Positions 25,058 through 34,361 of a stretch of 37,447 nt of DNA are shown in pieces. The position numbers and the translations under genes are program-made. The stretch is from Candidatus Omnitrophota bacterium. GTDB lineage: Bacteria > Omnitrophota > Gorgyraeia > Zapsychrales > Fredricksoniimonadaceae. The DNA lies in assembly GCA_903836515.1 (NCBI GenBank), contig CAILQW010000037.1, positions 1 to 37,447 of the forward strand, given 5' to 3'. The notes beneath the pieces were generated by a model. That model saw only the letters and a program-made list of their open reading frames with translations, did no database searches and was not told the DNA's origin. Each line of letters opens with the position of its first letter. Position 1 is the stretch's first letter.

Positions 25058-27535
25058 ATGCCGTACACAACCAATGATATCAAGCGCGTCGAGGAAAAAT
25101 GGCAGGCCTACTGGGCCGAGCGCGGGATTTTTCGCGCCATTGCCGATCCTGCCAGGAAAAAATATTATGTGTTGGAAATGTTTCCCTACCCATCCGGGAA
25201 AATACACATGGGGCATGTCCGCAATTACACCATCACGGACGTTATTGCCCGTTACAAGATGATGCGTGGATTTAATGTCATGCATCCGATGGGCTACGAT
25301 GCCTTTGGTCAGCCGGCCGAAAACGCGGCGATCAAACGGGGGGTTTCTCCGGCGGAATGGACCGCGCGGTGCATCGATGATATGCGCAGCGGCCTCAAGC
25401 GGATGGGGTTTTCCTATGACTGGGACCGTGAGTTGGCCACCTGCGATGCTGCCTATTACAAATGGAACCAGTGGATATTCCTCAAGATGGCCGAGAAGGG
25501 GCTGGCGTACAAGAAAAGTTCGCCGGTCAACTGGTGCCCGTCATGCGCCACCACACTGGCAAATGAAGAGGTTATCGACGGTGCCTGCTGGCGCTGTAAA
25601 ACGGCGGTCATCCAGAAGGATCTGGACCAGTGGTATTTGAAGATCACCCATTATGCGGATGAACTTCTGGAGGATTTAAAGACGCTCAAGAACTGGCCTG
25701 CACGCGTTGTGGCCATGCAGGAGAACTGGATCGGCAAAAGTTATGGCTGTGATATTTTCTTCAAGGTCAAGGGTGGCGCGGATGTTATCACGGTTTTTAC
25801 AACCCGCCCGGATACCATTTTTGGCGCTACTTATGTGACGCTGGCTCCCGAGCATCCTTTAGCCCGCAAGCTTTCGCGGGGGACTTCTCAGGAAGCCGGC
25901 GTGGCCGCATTCCTTGACAAGGCGGCTCACATGTCCAGGTCCCTGCGCATGTCCGGGGATGAGCGCAAGGAAGGTGTTTTTACCGGGGCGTACGCGGTTA
26001 ATCCTGTGAATGGGGAAGCGATCCCGGTCTGGATCGGCGATTATGTTTTAATGGCGTACGGGACAGGTGCGATCATGGCGGTGCCTACACACGATCAGCG
26101 TGATTTCGAATTTGCCCGTGCGCATGGACTGGGGATGCGGGTGGTCATCGAGGATCCGGCGCATCCGGGCCTGACGCCGGAACAAATGACCGCAGCGTAT
26201 GAAGGCGCCGGGTCTCTGGTGGCTTCGGCTCATTTCGACGGCATACCGCATGAAGAGGCCAAGGGCAAGATTGCTGCGTGGATGGCTGACGGCGGTATGG
26301 GGCGCGTGAGCGTGCATTGGCGTCTGCGCGACTGGCTCATTTCGCGTCAGCGCTATTGGGGCACGCCTATTCCCATGATTTATTGTGCGGCTTGCGGCGT
26401 TGTCCCGGTGCCGTATGACCGGCTGCCTGTCCGGCTTCCGGCCGATGCACCTATTACCGGCGAAGGGGGCAGTCCCCTGGCCAAGGTGAAAGATTTTGTG
26501 GCTGTTCCCTGTCCCCGGTGCGGGGCTGCGGCGCGCCGCGAGACAGACACCATGGCCACGTTTTTTGACTCATCCTGGTATTTTCTGCGCTATTGTTCGG
26601 CCCATAACGATCAAGAGGTTTTCGACGCGAAAGAGGCGGCCTACTGGATGCCCGTTGACCAATATGTGGGCGGCATTGAGCACGCGATCCTGCATTTGTT
26701 GTATTCCCGTTTCTTCACGAAGTTCCTGCGTGATGCCGGCCTGGTGGCGGTGGGGGAGCCTTTTGACAGGCTTCTGACCCAGGGCATGGTGTTAAAAGAC
26801 GGCGAGGTGATGTCCAAATCGAGGGGTAATATTGTCGATCCCGACGAGGTTATTGCACGTTTTGGCGCGGACACCCTGCGTCTGTTCATCCTTTTCGCCG
26901 CGCCGCCGGAAGATCAGCTGGAGTGGAATCCTGCGGGTCTGGAAGGCAGCTGGAAGTTTATCAATCGTCTTTGGGGTGCGGTGGAATCCCGGTATAAAAC
27001 GGCGTCCCCCGTTAGTGACGGGCCGATGGATGCGTTGGACAAGGCGCTTGAATTCGAACGTCATGCCGCGGTCAAGAAGGTCACTGAAAGCATGGAGGGC
27101 GGTTTCAAGTTCAATACGGCTATCTCGGGTGTTATGATTCTTATGAATGCGGTGGACCGCTACCAGGTCCCGGCCGGCGATATGCGCCGGCAGGCCTTGT
27201 TAAACGATGCGCTTGAGACAGCGGTCCTTCTCCTGGCGCCGTTTATTCCTCATGCTGCCGAGGAGCTTTGGCAGATGATGGGTAAGCCTGGAGCATCCAT
27301 TGCATTTATCCCGTGGCCTGTTTATTCCGATGACAGGCTGCGTACCGATACCGTGCGTATGGCCGCCCAGGTGAACGGCAAGGTGCGCGGCGAATTCGAG
27401 GTACCCCGCGATGCGGATGAGGCCTTCTTGCGGCCCCTGGTTCTTGCCGACGAGGGGGTGCAGCGTCATGTGGCGGGTAAAGAAATCAGGAAATTCATTG
27501 TGATTAAAAACAAGCTGGTCAGCATTGTGGTGTGA
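25058..27535 (+). CDS. leuS: Leucyl-tRNA synthetase
   Basis: FPYPSGKIHMGHVRNYTITD (HIGH) and EVMSKSRGNIVDPDE (KMSKS); CP1 editing domain TTRPDTIFGATYVTLAPEH. Confidence 0.97.
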   Translation: MPYTTNDIKRVEEKWQAYWAERGIFRAIADPARKKYYVLEMFPYPSGKIHMGHVRNYTITDVIARYKMMRGFNVMHPMGYDAFGQPAENAAIKRGVSPAEWTARCIDDMRSGLKRMGFSYDWDRELATCDAAYYKWNQWIFLKMAEKGLAYKKSSPVNWCPSCATTLANEEVIDGACWRCKTAVIQKDLDQWYLKITHYADELLEDLKTLKNWPARVVAMQENWIGKSYGCDIFFKVKGGADVITVFTTRPDTIFGATYVTLAPEHPLARKLSRGTSQEAGVAAFLDKAAHMSRSLRMSGDERKEGVFTGAYAVNPVNGEAIPVWIGDYVLMAYGTGAIMAVPTHDQRDFEFARAHGLGMRVVIEDPAHPGLTPEQMTAAYEGAGSLVASAHFDGIPHEEAKGKIAAWMADGGMGRVSVHWRLRDWLISRQRYWGTPIPMIYCAACGVVPVPYDRLPVRLPADAPITGEGGSPLAKVKDFVAVPCPRCGAAARRETDTMATFFDSSWYFLRYCSAHNDQEVFDAKEAAYWMPVDQYVGGIEHAILHLLYSRFFTKFLRDAGLVAVGEPFDRLLTQGMVLKDGEVMSKSRGNIVDPDEVIARFGADTLRLFILFAAPPEDQLEWNPAGLEGSWKFINRLWGAVESRYKTASPVSDGPMDALDKALEFERHAAVKKVTESMEGGFKFNTAISGVMILMNAVDRYQVPAGDMRRQALLNDALETAVLLLAPFIPHAAEELWQMMGKPGASIAFIPWPVYSDDRLRTDTVRMAAQVNGKVRGEFEVPRDADEAFLRPLVLADEGVQRHVAGKEIRKFIVIKNKLVSIVV

Positions 27536-27570
27536 CCCGGCATCGGACCGGACAAAGGGAGGCGCTACAG

Positions 27571-28302
27571 ATGACACCGCGTGAGATCGCCCGGTTCATT
27601 GACCATTCTCTGCTGCATCCGGCATTATCCGATGAGGCGATCCGCCAGGGCTGTGAGCTGGCGCGTCATCATGAGGTCAAGACGGTCTGCCTCAAACCGT
27701 ATGCGGTGCCCATGGCCAGGGAAATTCTTACGGGATCATCGGTGGCCATATGCGCGGTGACGGGATTCCCTCACGGCAACAGCATGGCCCAGGTCAAGCT
27801 TCGCGAAGCGCAGGAAGCGCTTGCTGCCGGTGCGCACGAGATCGACATGGTCATCAATATCGGCAAGGCCGTGAGCGGGGCCTGCGATTATGTAAAGGAA
27901 GAGATCCGCGCTGTCAACCGTGCCTGCCAGCGCACCGCCTCCCCGCTTAAGGTGATTTTTGAGACGGGTTTTCTGACGGATGAACAGATCGTGGCGCTTT
28001 GCGGGGTCTGTACGGATCTTAATGTGGCTTATGTCAAAACGTCGACGGGGTATGGGTTTACGCCCCGGCCTGAGGGCGGTTTTGCCTTCAGCGGCGCCAC
28101 GGCACATCATGTTGGGCTCATGCGCCGTCACTGCGCGCCGCATATCCGCATCAAGGCTTCGGGGGGCATCCGCACGCTGGATGATGTCCTCGCGTTTCAC
28201 GCCCTGGGTTGTTCCCGTATCGGCACCAGTGCAACCGCGGCGATTTTGGCGGAGGCGCTCCTGCGCTCGTCACAGCAAGGCGGCGGCGATGCCGGGCATT
28301 GA
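27571..28302 (+). CDS. deoC: Deoxyribose-phosphate aldolase
   Basis: FIDHSLLHP, VTGFPHGNSMAQVK, YVKTSTGYGF, RIKASGGIRTLDD, RIGTSA; GGGAGG before ATG 27571. Confidence 0.93.
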   Translation: MTPREIARFIDHSLLHPALSDEAIRQGCELARHHEVKTVCLKPYAVPMAREILTGSSVAICAVTGFPHGNSMAQVKLREAQEALAAGAHEIDMVINIGKAVSGACDYVKEEIRAVNRACQRTASPLKVIFETGFLTDEQIVALCGVCTDLNVAYVKTSTGYGFTPRPEGGFAFSGATAHHVGLMRRHCAPHIRIKASGGIRTLDDVLAFHALGCSRIGTSATAAILAEALLRSSQQGGGDAGH

Positions 28303-28402
28303 TTTTTTGACAATCCTTGTTTTTGCTGGTACCATTATTTTACCCTGAAGTCTTCTCTTCCCCCGTCTGAAAAAGCGCGGTCCATGAAACAGGACGCGTA
28401 CC

Positions 28403-28747
28403 ATGTTGTTCTTCACGCCTCATGAGCGCCGGGCTATTGTCTTTATCGGCGCGGCATTTTTCTGCGGCATCTGCCTTGATATCGTTTTCAAGCTTTATCC
28501 CCCTGCCTACAAGGCATTGATCGTCCTGGATGTTCCCTTGGCTCGCGGCAAGGTGGATATTAATCATGCCGGGTACGATGAACTCGTCACAGTCCCCGGG
28601 ATAGGCCCGGCCATGGCGGCCAGGATCCTTTACGCGCGCCAGGATAAAGGCCCTTTTACATCGTTGGTGGCCGTTCGTGCCGTTAAAGGGATGTCCGGGA
28701 AGAATTTTGAACGTGCGGCGGCGTGTCTGATGGTGGGGGCTCCTTGA
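28403..28747 (+). CDS. comEA: ComEA-like helix-hairpin-helix protein
   Basis: N-terminal hydrophobic anchor; VDINHAGYDELVTVPGIGPAMAARILYARQDKGPFTSLVAVRAVKGM. Confidence 0.8.
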   Translation: MLFFTPHERRAIVFIGAAFFCGICLDIVFKLYPPAYKALIVLDVPLARGKVDINHAGYDELVTVPGIGPAMAARILYARQDKGPFTSLVAVRAVKGMSGKNFERAAACLMVGAP

Positions 28748-30282
28748 GGCACCGGCCCGGTGTTTTCCTTGCCCTGGGGTTCACCCTGGGGATAGTCCTT
28801 GAAAATCTTTGGGGGGCGTTGCCCCTGCTCATGGTGTTGACAGCGGGGTTGGGTGTGGCCTTTATTCTGGCACGGGTTCGCCGTACTTTTTTCAGCGGGG
28901 CTGTTTTTGTTTTCCTGGTGGTGTGCGGCGCGTTTGATGCCTGGTCGAAGGGCCTTATGCCGGCGGATCATATCAGCCGCGTGCTGAAAACGTGGCAAGG
29001 GCGCCAGGTTGAGGTGGTGTGCCGCGTGGCTTCTTTGCCGGAAGAAAAGGCAAAGGGATTGGCACCTAAAAAAGTTTTTGTGTGTGACCTGGATCCGGCC
29101 GCGGGCATCGGGCGTTCGGGCAGGGTGTTGGTCAACTTTTATGGCGCCGGTCATGTTGAATACGGCGACCGTGTTCGTCTGGCGGGGAAGTTGTCCAGGC
29201 CGGTGGATCATTTTTCTGGCGGGAATGCCCCCGCGCGGGCGCACGGGGCCAGGCCGGCGTATGAGGCTGTTTTGCATGTGAGTTCAACATCGCGGCGCGA
29301 GGTGTTGGGGGGCCAGCCTTCCTGGACGTGCACGCGATTTGCCCTGGCTGTCAGGTGCCGTCTTGAAGATGTTTTCCGGCGGTATTTATCGCCGGGTGAG
29401 GCCGGTCTCATGAACGCGATGCTGTTGGGGCCCCGCGGCGAGATCCCTTCGCATGTGTATGATGTGTTTCGAAAAACAGGTACGGCGCATATCATTGCCA
29501 TCAGCGGCATGAACATGACACTGGCTGCGGCGGGAGTCATGCTGGTGCTGGGTGTTTTACGTATTCCCCGCAGGCCGCGGGCGGTTCTGGCGGCGCTGAT
29601 ACTTGGGTTTTATGCGTTGATGGCGGGTAACAGCGCCCCGGTTTTGCGTTCGGCCCTCATGGCCGGAGCGGTGATCCTTGGTTTTGTGGCGGAGCGGGAG
29701 TCTGACATGATCAACAGCCTTGCCCTGGCAGCGCTTGTGATCCTCGCTGTCGATCCCGGAGAGCTGGGTGATATCGGATTCCAGTTGTCGTTTGTATGCG
29801 TTGCTTCCTTGATCGGCATTGTGCCCGTATTCCTCACCCCGTTGGAGGGCCTGGGATGGCGGAAAAAACCGTTGGTGTGGTTTCTGGCCGAGAGCGCGGC
29901 TGTGACCCTGGCGGCGTTTATCGGCTCAGCCGGCATCCTGGCGTACGCTTTCGGTTATCTGACGCCGGTTGGCCTTATGGTGAATCTTCCGGTCATCCCG
30001 CTCATGGCGCTGGTGACCGGTCTGGGGGCGGCACTTTTAACGGCGGGGTTTATTCTGCCGGTGGCAGCTGTACCCTTTGCCCTTGGACTCAAGGTTTTGC
30101 TCAATGCCGCGGTGGGGGTTTTGGTGGCCGCAGCGCAGGCACCTGTTCTGGCGTGCCCAGACCTGTCGGGTTGGTTCCTATGGGTGTATTATGGTGCTGT
30201 GTTAGCGGCTCTGGGATATTTTCAGGTTTCTTCGCAGGTAAAAGAGCCCGGGGCCTTCATTGACAAAGAACAGCCCCTGTGA
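28744..30282 (+). CDS. comEC: ComEC/Rec2-family DNA internalisation channel, without metallo-beta-lactamase domain
   Basis: GLMNAMLLGPRGEIPSHVYDVFRKTGTAHIIAISGMNMTL, RSALMAG, GFQLSFVCVASLI; ends after the membrane domain. Confidence 0.82.
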   Translation: MRHRPGVFLALGFTLGIVLENLWGALPLLMVLTAGLGVAFILARVRRTFFSGAVFVFLVVCGAFDAWSKGLMPADHISRVLKTWQGRQVEVVCRVASLPEEKAKGLAPKKVFVCDLDPAAGIGRSGRVLVNFYGAGHVEYGDRVRLAGKLSRPVDHFSGGNAPARAHGARPAYEAVLHVSSTSRREVLGGQPSWTCTRFALAVRCRLEDVFRRYLSPGEAGLMNAMLLGPRGEIPSHVYDVFRKTGTAHIIAISGMNMTLAAAGVMLVLGVLRIPRRPRAVLAALILGFYALMAGNSAPVLRSALMAGAVILGFVAERESDMINSLALAALVILAVDPGELGDIGFQLSFVCVASLIGIVPVFLTPLEGLGWRKKPLVWFLAESAAVTLAAFIGSAGILAYAFGYLTPVGLMVNLPVIPLMALVTGLGAALLTAGFILPVAAVPFALGLKVLLNAAVGVLVAAAQAPVLACPDLSGWFLWVYYGAVLAALGYFQVSSQVKEPGAFIDKEQPL

Positions 30283-30288
30283 TACAGT
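30260..30288 (+). promoter_or_regulatory. Candidate promoter inside 3' end of comEC
   Basis: TTGACA (30260-30265), 17-nt spacer, TACAGT (30283-30288) upstream of ATG 30310. Confidence 0.4.
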
Positions 30289-30309
30289 GGGCGCAATACT
30301 TTTTATCCT

Positions 30310-31272
30310 ATGAAAATAAAACATTTTTCCATATATCTTGTTGTCGCCGCAGTGCTTCTGGCTGCGCCAGCCCAGGTTTACGCATTCTGGATCTGGACGC
30401 CGGAATCGGGTCAATGGATCAATCCCAAATATGCCGTCAAGCCTTCTCCCGCGGAACAGTTATCGTATGCGGATGAGTTTTTTCGTATCAAAAAGTACGA
30501 AGATGCGATGCGGGAGTACAGAAAACTCCTTAAACATTATCCCAAAGCGCGGGAAGCGGCCCAGGCCCAGTTTAATATTGGACGCCTGTGGGAATCATTG
30601 AAGAAGTACTGGCGCGCGGTGGGTGAATATCAGAAGGTCGTTGACCGGTATCCTTTCAGCGATCTGGGCCCCCAGGTTGTTGAGCGCCAGTATGCGATTG
30701 CCGATCTTTTTCTGGAAGGCAAGGCCAAGGATCAGGAGTTCGCCAGGTCCATTCTCGGTACGGATTATCAGATCCCCGATGTTTTCCTGAAGGTCATCAA
30801 GAATGATCCTTACGGCCCTGATGCGCCGGCGTCACAATACAAGATCGGTCTTTTTTATCTTGAAAAGGGAGATTATCAACAGGCCCGTGATGCGTTTGAG
30901 AAAACCGTCAGCGATTATCCCGATTCAAAGTGGGCCGATTCGGCACGGTATCAGATTGCCGTGGCGGATGCCAAGCGTTCTGTCGGCGCCCAGTATGACC
31001 AAAAAACCACCACGATCGCTGTGGCGGGATTTGAAGACTATGTCAAAACGAATCCGGAATCCGAGTTGTCTTCCGGGGCCAAGGCTCAGATTCATAAGTT
31101 GAAAGACAAAGAGGCGGAGAACAATTTTGTGATTGGCGATTTTTACGCCAAACACAAGAAATTCAAGTCTGCAAAGCTCTATTGGCAGATTGTTGTTGAT
31201 AAATATGCCGATACGTCCTGGGCCGTGCCGGCAGCTGCAAAATTAAAAACTATTCCGGGTGATGTGCCATGA
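30310..31272 (+). CDS. BamD-like TPR outer-membrane assembly protein
   Basis: PAEQLSYADEFFRIKKYEDAMREYRKLLKHYPKAREAAQAQFNIGRLWESLKKYWRAVGEYQKVVDRYP; signal peptide-like start. Confidence 0.75.
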   Translation: MKIKHFSIYLVVAAVLLAAPAQVYAFWIWTPESGQWINPKYAVKPSPAEQLSYADEFFRIKKYEDAMREYRKLLKHYPKAREAAQAQFNIGRLWESLKKYWRAVGEYQKVVDRYPFSDLGPQVVERQYAIADLFLEGKAKDQEFARSILGTDYQIPDVFLKVIKNDPYGPDAPASQYKIGLFYLEKGDYQQARDAFEKTVSDYPDSKWADSARYQIAVADAKRSVGAQYDQKTTTIAVAGFEDYVKTNPESELSSGAKAQIHKLKDKEAENNFVIGDFYAKHKKFKSAKLYWQIVVDKYADTSWAVPAAAKLKTIPGDVP

Positions 31273-31775
31273 AGAAGATATTCCTTTTGCTCATGGCGGT
31301 GGTTGTAGCCGGCTGCGGGTATTCAACGCGTTCACTCCTGCCGGAGCATTACCGTACTGTGTTCGTGCCGCCGTTTGAGAACAAGATCAATTATATGGCC
31401 CAGGATACCCGTCAGGTGTATATCCCCGGCCTTGAAACCAGGGTGCGTGAAGCCATTGTGGACCGGTATCTTTTCGATGGCAATCTTCATGTGGTGCCTC
31501 AGGATGAAGCTTCCCTTGTTTTAAAGGGGCAGCTGCTCGCTTTTGAACGTGAAGAGCTTCGTCTGGACCAGAATGAAGGTGTCAAAGAATACCGGATCCG
31601 TGTGATCGTGGCGCTGACGCTGTGGGATCCCGCCACCAAAGAGACAGTCTGGCAGGAGCCTTCCTTTGCGGGAGAGGCCACTTATTATACGGCTGATCCC
31701 GAGTCCGCGGCCATTGATGCGGCGCTTAAAGACCTCGCCTTGCGCGTGGTGGCGCGTACGGTCGAGAACTGGTGA
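31269..31775 (+). CDS. lptE: LptE-like LPS-assembly lipoprotein
   Basis: Lipobox VVVAGCGYSTRSLLPEHYRTVFVPPFENK; LETRVREAIVDRYLFDGNLHVVP; followed by holA. Confidence 0.8.
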   Translation: MKKIFLLLMAVVVAGCGYSTRSLLPEHYRTVFVPPFENKINYMAQDTRQVYIPGLETRVREAIVDRYLFDGNLHVVPQDEASLVLKGQLLAFEREELRLDQNEGVKEYRIRVIVALTLWDPATKETVWQEPSFAGEATYYTADPESAAIDAALKDLALRVVARTVENW

Positions 31776-31808
31776 GCGGCGCGCTCCGGCGTGACGGGGG
31801 TTAACGTG

Positions 31809-32465
31809 ATGCATCAGCTGATCCTCGGGGATGACACCGGCCTGCGCGACCAGATTATCGGTGAACTGAAAACCCGCTTTCTTAAAACTCCCGATTCCCT
31901 CAAGTTCGATTTCACCCACATGGATGCCCAGGGGCTTGATTTCAACGACCTCAAGACGGCATTGCTCACGGCTCCGGCGGTGGCTGGGCGGCGCATCATC
32001 CTGATCAGCCGTGCGGAGAAACTGAGCGAGCAGAATCTGGGATTCATCGAGCATGTCATTGACGGCAAGCCGGAGGGGTGCGTGCTTATCCTGGAGGCGT
32101 CGGGCTGGGATCGGCGCAATGCCTGGCGCAAGCGTATCGCCGAGAAGGTTAAGGTCTCAGGCAGCGTTGAGGAAAAGAATATATTCGATCTTTTATATGA
32201 TCTGCCGCGCGCCCGGGCTGGTGTTCTGGCGCGTTTGCAGGTGCTTCTGGAGGATGATGCGGTTGAAAATGTGCTGGGGGCCGCACGCTGGTGGTGGTGT
32301 CACAAGATCAAGGGGACCGTACCGGCGGATATGTATAAAAAAGGCCTCCTGGTGATCCAGGAGGCCGATAAGCGCATAAAATTAACAGGCATGCTTGCCA
32401 GGGCGCAGGTCGTTGAAGTCGCTCTGGTTAAGCTTTCGGAGCTTGTGCTGCGGTCAAAAGTTTAG
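31809..32465 (+). CDS. holA: DNA polymerase III delta subunit-like (HolA), compact
   Basis: MHQLILGDDTGLRDQIIGELKTRFL..., LLTAPAVAGRRIILISRAEKLSE; C-terminal helical region; lptE-holA-rpsT neighbourhood. Confidence 0.75.
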   Translation: MHQLILGDDTGLRDQIIGELKTRFLKTPDSLKFDFTHMDAQGLDFNDLKTALLTAPAVAGRRIILISRAEKLSEQNLGFIEHVIDGKPEGCVLILEASGWDRRNAWRKRIAEKVKVSGSVEEKNIFDLLYDLPRARAGVLARLQVLLEDDAVENVLGAARWWWCHKIKGTVPADMYKKGLLVIQEADKRIKLTGMLARAQVVEVALVKLSELVLRSKV

Positions 32466-32700
32466 CGAAACGTGATTTGCGGCGTGCCGCGGTCTTTTTG
32501 TGCATGATGTTGAGTTTGGCGGCTTTGTCGATCTTTTTATAGACCAGCGGAAGCAGTTCCTTGGCTTTCTTGCCGTCGGAAGCGGCGGTGGCCACGAACT
32601 CCTTGACAGTTTTCCGGAGAGCCGATTTGATGTCCAGATTGTGCATCTGGCGCGCACGGTTTTTCTTGAGGTCTTTTACAGCGGTCTTACGTTGAGGCAC
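32428..32700 (-). CDS. rpsT: 30S ribosomal protein bS20; GTG start
   Basis: PQRKTAVKDLKKNRARQMHNLDIKSALRKTVKEF...AAKLNIMHKKTAARRKSRFAKLL; AAGGAG upstream on the - strand. Confidence 0.95.
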   Translation of the reverse strand: MPQRKTAVKDLKKNRARQMHNLDIKSALRKTVKEFVATAASDGKKAKELLPLVYKKIDKAAKLNIMHKKTAARRKSRFAKLLTAAQAPKA

Positions 32701-32711
32701 TTGGAGACTCC

Positions 32712-32741
32712 TTGTTTAAAAAGTTGAACTTGAAGTATAAC
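32712..32741 (+). promoter_or_regulatory. Candidate promoter for murJ sharing its -10 with rpsT
   Basis: TTGTTT (32712-32717), 18-nt spacer, TATAAC (32736-32741). Confidence 0.45.
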
Positions 32742-32762
32742 AAACGGCTTTTTTTATGTCAA
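32734..32762 (-). promoter_or_regulatory. Promoter for rpsT
   Basis: Minus strand TTGACA (32762-32757), 17-nt spacer, TATACT (32739-32734). Confidence 0.7.
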
Positions 32763-34318
32763 TCGATAAAATACACCCCCCCCATTCCCTGAGATCCATT
32801 CTCCATTCGACATCGATCATGTCGCTGGGGACTTTGGCCAGCCGTGTCCTGGGATTCGTGAGGGATATTGTTTTTGCCAGGTTTTTTGGCACAGCCGCGG
32901 GCGCGGATGCGTTTGTCGTGGCCTTTCGCCTGCCCAACCTGTTCCGCGACCTGATCGGGGAAGGCGCGGCCAATTCTTCATTTGTGCCGGTTATGACCGA
33001 ATACAAGGACAAAAAACCGGCCGAACTCGCGGGTTTTATTAACGCGGCGGTTGCGTGGTCGTTCATTATCCTGTCCGCGATCACCCTTGTGTGCATTTTG
33101 TTGGCGCCGGCTGTCGTGCGTGTCATCGCGCCCGGTTTTGCGGAAGATCCCCAAAAACTGAAGACGACCGTTGATCTGACGCGCATCATGTTCCCTTATC
33201 TCATTTTGATCGGGTTGACGGCGCTTTTTTCTGCCATACAGTTTACTTACGGTGCGTTTGTGATGCCGGCCTTTGGTCCTTGTTTGCTGAATGTGGCGCT
33301 GATCGCATCAACCCTGATGGCCGTTTTCTGGATGCGTGCGCCGGTGTACGGTTTGGCGTTAGGTGTGCTGGTCGGGGGCGTCATGCAGTTGTTTTTTCAG
33401 TGGCGGCCGCTGGCGGCGCACGGGGTCCGGCTGGCCTGGCCCCCGACGCTCAACCACCCGGGGGCCCGCCAGATCGGCCGGCTTTTGCTGCCGCGCCTGG
33501 TCGGTTCGGCGGTTTACCAGTTGAATGTTTTTGTGGATACCATTTGCGCTTCCCTGGCATCGATCGTCGGGACCGGAGGCATTGCCGCCATTTATTACGC
33601 TAATCGCATTGTGCTTTTTCCTATGGGTGTTTTTGGGGTGGCGCTGGCCGCGGCGACATTGCCGGCGTTCGCCAGGCATGTGGTTGCGGATAACAAGGCG
33701 GAGCTGCGGCGCACCATTGTTTTCGCGCTGGAAAACATATTCTTTGTCATGCTGCCCACCACGGTCTTTCTTTGCCTCTTGTCGGTGCCGCTGACACGCG
33801 TGATCTTCGAGCGCGGCGTTTTTGATGCGCAGTCCACGGCAGTGACAGCGTCTGTGCTGTTTTATTTCAGCCTGGGATTGATGGGGTATGGCGGGGTCAA
33901 GATCCTGGCGTCCGCGTTCCATGCCATGCAGGACACGCGTACGCCGGTCAAGGCGGCCCTTGTCTGCCTGGGCGTCAACGCGGCGTTGAATGTCATTTTG
34001 ATGTTTCCGATGAAGCTTGCCGGGATCGCTTTGGCCAGCGCGATCGCTTCCCTTGTTAATGTCGGGTCGCTTTTCATGATCCTGGAGCGGCGGATCGGCG
34101 GGTTGACCGGCGCGTTCCTGGATTTCTTTATGAAACTCTTTGGTGCCGGCGCGGTGATGGGGCTGGTGATCTGGGGGGCGTGGCATGGGCTGGGCGGCGT
34201 GCCTGAAGCCCTGAGGCTTTTTCTGGCGGCCGTTTCCGGCGGGAGTTCCTACTTCGCCGTGGCTTATGCCCTCGGCCTTCCCCAGGCGCGGCAGGTCGGC
34301 AAGCTGTTCAGGCGTTAA
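32756..34318 (+). CDS. murJ: Lipid II flippase MurJ (MviN family)
   Basis: SLGTLASRVLGFVRDIVFARFFGTAAGADAFVVAFRLPNLFRDLIGEGAANSSFVPVMTEY. Confidence 0.95.
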   Translation: MSIDKIHPPHSLRSILHSTSIMSLGTLASRVLGFVRDIVFARFFGTAAGADAFVVAFRLPNLFRDLIGEGAANSSFVPVMTEYKDKKPAELAGFINAAVAWSFIILSAITLVCILLAPAVVRVIAPGFAEDPQKLKTTVDLTRIMFPYLILIGLTALFSAIQFTYGAFVMPAFGPCLLNVALIASTLMAVFWMRAPVYGLALGVLVGGVMQLFFQWRPLAAHGVRLAWPPTLNHPGARQIGRLLLPRLVGSAVYQLNVFVDTICASLASIVGTGGIAAIYYANRIVLFPMGVFGVALAAATLPAFARHVVADNKAELRRTIVFALENIFFVMLPTTVFLCLLSVPLTRVIFERGVFDAQSTAVTASVLFYFSLGLMGYGGVKILASAFHAMQDTRTPVKAALVCLGVNAALNVILMFPMKLAGIALASAIASLVNVGSLFMILERRIGGLTGAFLDFFMKLFGAGAVMGLVIWGAWHGLGGVPEALRLFLAAVSGGSSYFAVAYALGLPQARQVGKLFRR

Positions 34319-34361
34319 GGCTCCGGCCTGGACCGGTTCAAGCCCATTTCTGGTACAGGTT

